From: Collinsella aerofaciens ATCC 25986
Lineage (GTDB): Bacteria; Actinomycetota; Coriobacteriia; Coriobacteriales; Coriobacteriaceae
Assembly (NCBI RefSeq): GCF_010509075.1
Contig: NZ_CP048433.1
Span: 744,001-808,000, forward strand
Reading direction: 5' to 3'
Length of the DNA: 64,000 nucleotides
This document shows, one piece after another, positions 58,307-64,000 of this stretch. The notes under the pieces were generated by a model. The model saw only the letters and a list, made by a program, of their open reading frames with translations. It was not told the origin of the DNA and ran no database searches. Position 1 is the first letter of the stretch. Each line of letters opens with the position of its first letter. The position numbers were made by a program, and so were the translations under genes.

Positions 58307-58580
58307 ACAGAATCACACCATCCCTGGCAATCTCATCGAGCAATTGCTGCGAGAGGGACTCGTCGAGATTGACGACATCTACATCTAAAAGAGTATCAAG
58401 ATGTTCCTCGATCAAATATGAGAAACGGCCGAAATCCCGGCAACCTGCTACGGCGATGTCAATATCGCTCTTGGGCAAGTTGTCGCCTCGAGCACGAGAA
58501 CCAAACAACACGACCTTCTCGGCGTCACATTCCCGAGCAAAAACTTCGATTTGCTTGTACACCTTGTCGAGAGATGCCAT
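58293..58580 (-). CDS. Minimal nucleotidyltransferase (MntA-like antitoxin)
   Basis: The protein of about 95 residues has LFGSRARGDNLPKSDIDIAV with the GS and DxD motifs, and DVDVVNLDE for the third acid. It would inactivate the HEPN partner by adenylylation. The ATG at 58580 follows TAGGGG. It lies only 8 bp behind the Rrf2 gene, so the pair is probably cotranscribed with that regulator. Confidence 0.88.
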   Translation of the reverse strand: MASLDKVYKQIEVFARECDAEKVVLFGSRARGDNLPKSDIDIAVAGCRDFGRFSYLIEEHLDTLLDVDVVNLDESLSQQLLDEIARDGVILYEKI

Positions 58581-58588
58581 TTGCACCC

Positions 58589-59020
58589 CTACAGCTTAAT
58601 GTCAAAGTTGATTTCGGGGACGGCGGCCAGGTCGGCCAACGTCACGCCGTCGACGTACTTTTCGATCACGTCGTCCAAACCGCGCCAGAACTTGACGGTC
58701 GAGCACAAATCGCTGCGGGTGCAGCTGTTGTCGATGCCATCGCACGCCACCGGAGCCGTGCTGCCCTCGACGGCACGCAGGATGTCGCCGGCGCGCACCT
58801 CGGCCGGGTCCTTCGCCATCATGTAGCCGCCGCCCTTACCGCGCACGCTCCTAAGCAGGCCCGCCTTCATGAGCGGACGAACCAGCTGCTCCAAATACTT
58901 TTGTGAAATATGCTCGCGGTCAGCGACCTCGCGAAGGGCAATCTTGTCCTCGGCGTCACCAAGCGCTGCGATATAGATCATCAGACGGAGGGCATAGCGG
59001 CCCTTAGAAGAAATGAGCAT
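58589..59020 (-). CDS. Rrf2-family regulator, probable suf regulator
   Basis: The 143-residue protein begins MLISSKGRYALRLMIYIA with a winged helix (ISQKYLEQLVRPLMKAGLLR, then SVRGKGGGY). It has three Cys, CDGIDNSCTRSDLC, positioned to bind an Fe-S cluster as in IscR. It is divergent from the suf operon and probably senses Fe-S status to control it. The ATG at 59020 follows GAGAGGG; the longer frame to 59071 is not supported. Confidence 0.9.
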   Translation of the reverse strand: MLISSKGRYALRLMIYIAALGDAEDKIALREVADREHISQKYLEQLVRPLMKAGLLRSVRGKGGGYMMAKDPAEVRAGDILRAVEGSTAPVACDGIDNSCTRSDLCSTVKFWRGLDDVIEKYVDGVTLADLAAVPEINFDIKL

Positions 59021-59053
59021 ACCTACCCTCTCATCGTAGCCGAGACAAAATAC

Positions 59054-59100
59054 CAGGCTTGTTTGTCCCAAATCTTATGCACGCGGGGCAAACAAGCCTG
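59054..59100. repeat. Inverted repeat between rrf2 and suf
   Basis: CAGGCTTGTTTGTCCC at 59054-59069 pairs with 59085-59100 with one mismatch, around a 15-base centre. It lies 34 bp upstream of the rrf2 start, so it may be an operator or 5' UTR hairpin of that gene. Confidence 0.55.
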
Positions 59101-59134
59101 ATTATTATGTCCCACATCTAAAAAGTCGAGTGGA

Positions 59135-59178
59135 TTAGTCGGGTTTTCCCTTGACTAACGCCGAACCCATAGTAACTT
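59135..59178 (+). promoter_or_regulatory. Candidate suf promoter with inverted-repeat operator
   Basis: A TTGACT box at 59151-59156 with TAACTT at 59173-59178 gives a plausible promoter with 16-bp spacing. The hexamers TTAGTC (59135-59140) and GACTAA (59153-59158) are inverted with a 12-bp spacer and overlap the -35 box, as an Rrf2-type operator might. Confidence 0.45.
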
Positions 59179-59242
59179 TATTCCGAGAAGATTCCTAGGG
59201 TTTAGTACACCTATGAGTACACCATATACAGAGAGGGACAGC

Positions 59243-60043
59243 ATGAGCGCAAATCCGCTGCTTTCCATCGAAGGTCTGACCGCCTCCGTGGACGAGAAGA
59301 CCATCCTCCACAACGTCAACCTCAACGTCGCCGCCGGCGAGACCCACGTTCTGATGGGACCCAACGGCGCCGGCAAGTCCACCCTCGGCCACCTGGTCAT
59401 GGGCGACCCCGTTTACACGGTCAACGACGGCCGCATCGTCTTTGACGGCCAGGACATCACTGAACTCACCACCGACAAGCGCTCGCGCGCCGGCCTGTTC
59501 CTGAGCTTCCAGGCCCCGGTCGAGATTCCGGGCGTGCCGCTGTCGAGCTTTTTGCGCGCCAGCATCGCCGGCCGCCCCGGCCTGGAGATGAAGGGCAAGG
59601 AGTTCCGCCGTCGCGTCAAGGAGCTCGCGGCAGAGCTCAACATGGATACCGCCTACCTCAACCGCGAGCTGGGCGTGGGCTTCTCGGGCGGCGAGAAGAA
59701 GAAGGTCGAGATGCTCCAGCTCCTGTTGCTGCAGCCCAAGCTCGCCATCCTCGACGAGACCGACTCGGGCCTAGACGTCGACGCCCTGTCCACCGTCAGC
59801 CACGGCATGGACGCCTACCGCAAGAGCTGCGACGGCTCCATGCTCATCATCACACACAACACGCGCATCTTGGAGCACCTGGATGTCGACCGCGTCCACG
59901 TTATGGTCAAGGGCCACATCGTGCGCGAGGACGACGCCTCGCTCATCCCCTGGATCGACAAGAACGGTTTTGAGACCTTCGAGCGCGAGGCCGCCGAGCA
60001 GCGCGCCCAGGCCGAGGCCGCCGCTGCCGAGCAGCAGGCGTAA
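59243..60043 (+). CDS. sufC: SufC, Fe-S cluster assembly ATPase
   Basis: The 266-residue ABC ATPase has Walker A GPNGAGKSTLGHL, signature FSGGEKKKVEMLQL and Walker B LAILDETDSGLDVDAL. SufC drives the SufBCD scaffold in the cytosol. I chose the ATG at 59243 (MSANPLL) behind GAGAGGGAC. It heads the sufC-sufB-sufD-sufS operon. Confidence 0.97.
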   Translation: MSANPLLSIEGLTASVDEKTILHNVNLNVAAGETHVLMGPNGAGKSTLGHLVMGDPVYTVNDGRIVFDGQDITELTTDKRSRAGLFLSFQAPVEIPGVPLSSFLRASIAGRPGLEMKGKEFRRRVKELAAELNMDTAYLNRELGVGFSGGEKKKVEMLQLLLLQPKLAILDETDSGLDVDALSTVSHGMDAYRKSCDGSMLIITHNTRILEHLDVDRVHVMVKGHIVREDDASLIPWIDKNGFETFEREAAEQRAQAEAAAAEQQA

Positions 60044-60055
60044 AGGGGCGACGCA

Positions 60056-61468
60056 ATGACCAAGAACCGCACCGAGGTCGCGGACATCGACCGCAGCCTC
60101 TACGACTTCACCTATGGCGAGGAGGGATTCGAGCGCCTCGACGCCGGCATCACGCCCGACATCGTGCGCGAGATTAGCGCCAAAAAGGACGAGCCGCAGT
60201 GGATGCTCGACCTGCGCTTAAAGTCCCTCGAGATCTTCAACCGTTTTCCCGACCCGACGTGGGGCCCCTCCATCGAGGGCCTGGACATGGACAACATCGT
60301 CACCTACGTCAAGCCCAACACCGAACAAAAGCACGACTGGGAGTCGGTGCCCGACGACATCAAGAATACCTTTGAGCGCCTGGGCATCCCCGAGGCCGAG
60401 CGCAGCTACCTGGCGGGCGTCGGCGCGCAGTACGACTCCGAGCTCGTCTACCACAACATGCAGGACACGGCGTCCAAGATGGGCATCGTCTACTCCGGTA
60501 TTGAGGAAGCCCTGCATGACCCGCAGTGGGAGCCGCTCATCCACGAGAAGTTTATGACGCTCATCCCGCCCACCGACCACAAGTTTGCGGCCCTGCACGG
60601 CGCCGTGTGGTCGGGCGGCTCGTTTGTCTACGTGCCCAAGGGCACCAAGCTCGATTTTCCGCTGCAGAGCTACTTCCGCCTCAACGCCAAGGGCGCCGGT
60701 CAGTTTGAGCACACGCTCATCATCGTCGAGGACGATGCCGACCTGCACTTTATCGAGGGTTGCTCCGCGCCCAAGTACAACGTGGCCAACCTCCACGCCG
60801 GCGCTGTGGAGCTTTTTGTGGGCAAACGCGCACACCTGCGCTACTCGACCATCGAGAACTGGTCCAAGAACATGTACAACCTCAACACCAAGCGTGCGCG
60901 CGTGGACGAGGACGGCGACATCGAGTGGATCAGTGGCTCCTTCGGCAGCCACGTGGGCTACCTCTACCCCATGAGCGTGCTCAACGGCCGCCGCGCCCGG
61001 TCGAGCTTTACCGGCATCACCTTTGCCGGCGCCGGTCAGAACCTCGATACCGGCTGCAAGGTCGTGCTCAACGCACCCGATACCTCGGCAACCGTCGAGA
61101 CCAAGGGCATCTCTAAGAGCGGCGGTATCCAGACCTTCCGCAGCTCTATCGTTGCCACGCCCAAGGCCGAGGGCTCCAAGGCAACCGTGAGCTGTCAGTC
61201 GCTGATGCTCGACGACCAAAGCCGCTCCGACACTATTCCGGCCATGGACATCCGCGCCAAGAACGTCGACATCGGCCACGAGGCCACCATCGGCCGCATC
61301 GGCGACGATAAGGTGTTCTACCTGATGAGCCGCGGTATCTCGGAGGAAGAAGCCCGTACCATGATCGTCAACGGCTTTGCCAACCCGGTCTCCAAGGAGC
61401 TGCCGCTGGAGTACGCCGTCGAGATGAACAACCTGATCAAGCTCGAGATGGAAGGAGCGATCGGATAA
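60056..61468 (+). CDS. sufB: SufB, Fe-S cluster scaffold
   Basis: The 470-residue protein has the SufB hallmarks PPTDHKFAALHGAVWSGGSF, VYVPKG, FRLNAKGAGQFEHTLI and EGCSAPKY. It binds the nascent cluster with SufC and SufD. The ATG follows AAAGGGG. Its TAA overlaps the sufD ATG by one base. Confidence 0.97.
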   Translation: MTKNRTEVADIDRSLYDFTYGEEGFERLDAGITPDIVREISAKKDEPQWMLDLRLKSLEIFNRFPDPTWGPSIEGLDMDNIVTYVKPNTEQKHDWESVPDDIKNTFERLGIPEAERSYLAGVGAQYDSELVYHNMQDTASKMGIVYSGIEEALHDPQWEPLIHEKFMTLIPPTDHKFAALHGAVWSGGSFVYVPKGTKLDFPLQSYFRLNAKGAGQFEHTLIIVEDDADLHFIEGCSAPKYNVANLHAGAVELFVGKRAHLRYSTIENWSKNMYNLNTKRARVDEDGDIEWISGSFGSHVGYLYPMSVLNGRRARSSFTGITFAGAGQNLDTGCKVVLNAPDTSATVETKGISKSGGIQTFRSSIVATPKAEGSKATVSCQSLMLDDQSRSDTIPAMDIRAKNVDIGHEATIGRIGDDKVFYLMSRGISEEEARTMIVNGFANPVSKELPLEYAVEMNNLIKLEMEGAIG

Positions 61469-62739
61469 TGAAACAGGAAACCAACACCGCTGCTACCACG
61501 CTCGAGCAGGTCAACGCGATGCCGGCTGCCACTTGGGGCTGGCTGAAGATGAATCAGACCAAGCTCGAGCTCTCTAACGAGCTTGCCGCCGCTCCCACCG
61601 AGACCATTGAGGTCGAGGCCTTGGACGAGCAGTTTACCGGCGTGGCAGACGCGTTCGACGCCGCCATGGACGCCATGGCCGAGCGCTTCCCCGAGCGCCG
61701 TGCCTCCGCCCCCGGTGATGCCGCCGACCGCGCCCGCATCACGCCCGAGACCGAGCTCGACGTGCCCGCAACCTCCGTCTACCAGGCCGGCGCCATTAAG
61801 CTCGAGGAAGAGCTCTCCCCTGCTGAGGCCTTCGAAACCGGCATGGGTGAGGCTGCCTACGCCTACTTGGCCGAGCACGCTACCAAGCGCATCGTCATCG
61901 ACGTGCCCGCATACAAGCACGCCACGGTTACCGTGCGCGTGAGCGGTGTCGATGCAGCCGCGGCCATCGCCGCCATCGACGTCGTCGCCCGTCCGCAGGC
62001 AACACTCGATCTGCGCATAGCCCTGGACTCCCCCGTCAACGGCCAGGGCGTCGTGGGCTCTGTGCTACGCGTGTGCGCTTACGAGTACGCCACCGTCAAC
62101 GTAACCTGCACGCAGACGCTCGATGACAGCTGGATCGCACTCGATGACACCGGTCTATTCCTAGACGAGGGCGCGCGCGTCAACGTGCAGCACACCGTCC
62201 TGGGTGCCGGTGCCAGCGCCACCGGCCTCGCCGGCGACCTGCTGGGCGACACCGCCAAGGTGACCATCGATACCGATTACCTGGGCGCCCGCGAACAGGT
62301 GCACGACTTTAACTACGAGCTGCGCCACCGCGGTCGTAAGACCGAGTGCGAGATCGACGCCAACGGCGTGCTGACTGGCACGTCCAAGAAGGTCTACCGC
62401 GGCACCATCGACCTCGTGCACGGCTGCAAGGGCGCAACCGGCACCGAGCGCGAGACCGTGCTGCTCGCCAACAAGGGCGTCGACAACAAAACCGTCCCCG
62501 TCATCCTCTGCGACGAGGACGACGTCGCCGGCAACCACGGCGCCACCATCGGTCACGTCCGCGACGAGCAGCTGTTCTACCTCGCCTGCCGCGGCCTTGA
62601 CCAAAATGCCGCCGAGGACCTGTTCATCCGCGCCAAGCTGGAGGACGCCGCGCTTTCCGCCACCGACGAGCGCACCCGCGCCGCCGTCGTCCGCCTGGGC
62701 AACAACCTGATCGACAACTTTGAAGAGGAGCTCGCATGA
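61468..62739 (+). CDS. sufD: SufD, Fe-S cluster assembly protein
   Basis: The 423-residue protein is related to SufB in its C-terminal beta-helix, with KKVYRGTIDLVHGCKGATGT, VILCDEDDVAGNHGATIGHV and LFYLACRGLD. It forms the SufBC2D complex. Translation is coupled on both sides, with a one-base overlap with sufB and an ATGA overlap with sufS. Confidence 0.95.
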   Translation: MKQETNTAATTLEQVNAMPAATWGWLKMNQTKLELSNELAAAPTETIEVEALDEQFTGVADAFDAAMDAMAERFPERRASAPGDAADRARITPETELDVPATSVYQAGAIKLEEELSPAEAFETGMGEAAYAYLAEHATKRIVIDVPAYKHATVTVRVSGVDAAAAIAAIDVVARPQATLDLRIALDSPVNGQGVVGSVLRVCAYEYATVNVTCTQTLDDSWIALDDTGLFLDEGARVNVQHTVLGAGASATGLAGDLLGDTAKVTIDTDYLGAREQVHDFNYELRHRGRKTECEIDANGVLTGTSKKVYRGTIDLVHGCKGATGTERETVLLANKGVDNKTVPVILCDEDDVAGNHGATIGHVRDEQLFYLACRGLDQNAAEDLFIRAKLEDAALSATDERTRAAVVRLGNNLIDNFEEELA

Positions 62740-64000
62740 TCGACACCGAGCACGTTAAATGCGATACCTGTACCGCACCGGAGCCTATGGAGCTCGACGC
62801 CAGCGACGAGGCCTCGCGCGGCTGGCCTACCGTCGACATCGAGACCAATCCCTACAAGGCACAGTTCCCGCTGTTCCAGCAGCACCCCGAGATCGCCTTC
62901 CTCGATAGTGCCGCCACCGCGCAGCGCCCTGCCTGCGTGCTCGACGCCGAGCGCGACTTCTATCAGCGCATGAACGCCAACCCCCTGCGTGGCCTGTACT
63001 CGCTGTCCGTCGAGGCCACTGAGGCCATCGCGAAGGTCCGCCAGCAGATCGCCGACCTCATCGGCGCTCCCCAGGCCAACGAGGTCGTCTTCACTCGCAA
63101 CACGAGCGAGTCGCTCAACCTGGTCGCCAAGAGCTTTGCACCCACGGTGCTCGAGCCCGGTGACGAGGTCGTCATCACCATCATGGAGCACCACTCCAAC
63201 CTAATCCCGTGGCAGCAGGTCTGCCGCAAGACCGGCGCCAAGCTCGTCTACCTCTACCCCACCAAGACCGGCCAGCTCACCACCGAGGAGGTTCTTGCCA
63301 AGGTGGGTCCCAAGACCAAGATCCTGGCCGTGGGACAGGTCTCCAACGTGTTGGGCGTCGAGAACCCAGTCAAGAACCTCGGCAAGCTCGTGCACAAGTA
63401 CGGCGGCTACCTGGTCGTCGACGGTGCGCAGTCGCTGCCGCACATGCCGGTCGATGTGGCCGACCTGGGCGCCGACTTCTTTGCCTTTAGCGCGCACAAG
63501 GCCATGGGCCCCATGGGCATCGGCGTGCTGTGGGGCAAGATGGACCTGCTCAACGCCATGCCGCCAGTGCTTACCGGCGGTGAGATGATCGATTCGGTCA
63601 CCGAGCAGGACGCCGTCTGGGCGCCCGTTCCCGAGAAATTCGAGGCCGGCACGCAGGACGCCGCCGGCATCTTCGCCACGGGTGCGGCACTCGACTACCT
63701 GGTCAACACCGTGGGTTACGAGAACATCCAGGCCCGCGAGCAGGCACTCGTCCACTATCTGATGGGCGAGCTCATGCAGCTCGACTTTGTCCAAATCATC
63801 GGTTCCATCTACTGGGACAACCACCACGGCGTTGTGAGCTTTAACGTCAAGGGAATTCACCCGCACGACGTCGCGAGCATCATGGACATGGACGGCGTCT
63901 GCATCCGCGCCGGCCACCACTGCGCGCAGCCGCTGCTCACCTGGCTGGGCGTCGAGAACCTTGCCTGCTGCCGCGCCAGCGTGGCCTTCTACAACGACAA
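62736..64000 (+). CDS. sufS: SufS cysteine desulfurase, cut by the window edge
   Basis: About 421 residues are visible. The PLP lysine lies in FAFSAHKAMGPMGIG, and the active Cys region is CIRAGHHCAQPLL. EHHSNLIPWQ and DGAQSLPHM are further family motifs. It provides sulfur from cysteine to the SufBCD scaffold. An N-terminal extension of about 45 residues has CDTC, which could bind metal. The end of the gene lies beyond the window. Confidence 0.95.
   Translation, partial: MIDTEHVKCDTCTAPEPMELDASDEASRGWPTVDIETNPYKAQFPLFQQHPEIAFLDSAATAQRPACVLDAERDFYQRMNANPLRGLYSLSVEATEAIAKVRQQIADLIGAPQANEVVFTRNTSESLNLVAKSFAPTVLEPGDEVVITIMEHHSNLIPWQQVCRKTGAKLVYLYPTKTGQLTTEEVLAKVGPKTKILAVGQVSNVLGVENPVKNLGKLVHKYGGYLVVDGAQSLPHMPVDVADLGADFFAFSAHKAMGPMGIGVLWGKMDLLNAMPPVLTGGEMIDSVTEQDAVWAPVPEKFEAGTQDAAGIFATGAALDYLVNTVGYENIQAREQALVHYLMGELMQLDFVQIIGSIYWDNHHGVVSFNVKGIHPHDVASIMDMDGVCIRAGHHCAQPLLTWLGVENLACCRASVAFYND

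Overview
The window most probably comes from a gut actinobacterium of the class Coriobacteriia, Collinsella or a close relative. The reasons are arrays of ChW-type repeats (conserved G-W, then A-G-T-T-G) in secreted proteins, the sufC-sufB-sufD-sufS gene order behind an Rrf2 regulator, a GC-rich core with AT-rich accessory islands, and many insertion sequences (ISs). The assignment is inference from gene content; no rRNA or tRNA gene lies in the window.

Region 1 (1-12,979, minus strand) is a cell-surface polysaccharide locus. It holds dTDP-rhamnose genes (rfbC-type, rfbB, rfbA), GT4, GT2 and GT8 glycosyltransferases, a flippase, DUF2142 and DUF2304 membrane proteins. A two-gene module, DUF4869 plus a P-loop ATPase, sits between rfbA and rfbB. 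The rhamnose genes are GC-rich while the glycosyltransferase block is AT-rich.

Region 2 (13,196-33,786, minus strand) is a tandem family of five large secreted ChW-repeat proteins. Each pairs a repeat array with a different extracellular domain: a sialyltransferase-like (GT80-type) domain, an L,D-transpeptidase, a GH25 lysozyme plus papain-fold amidase, an NlpC/P60 peptidase, and a C39-like peptidase. Two of the five are split, one by an IS21-family and one by an IS3-family element, and an IS256-family element lies between two of them. The family shows recent DNA exchange: a 291-bp block is identical in two paralogues, and a GC-rich 477-bp unit is repeated in tandem inside one gene.

Region 3 (34,360-45,556) is an accessory island of IS debris and defence-like genes. 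It contains an orphan DUF4869 gene, an IS1595-type element carrying a RelB/DinJ antitoxin, an HNH nuclease plus minimal nucleotidyltransferase pair, a fragment resembling the C-terminus of the BREX methylase PglX, a trypsin-like protease and an AAA ATPase.

Region 4 (45,767-57,758) has a second group of GT2 glycosyltransferases, including a duplicated gene pair, then an AAA-ATPase-like protein and an LPXTG-like surface protein. Region 5 (57,887-64,000) is core-like: a HEPN/MNT toxin-antitoxin pair, an Rrf2 regulator and the divergent suf Fe-S cluster operon, cut off inside sufS.

Together the genes build and modify the cell envelope. Regions 1 and 4 make rhamnose-containing glycans, and region 2 supplies wall-active proteins whose repeat arrays appear to recombine.
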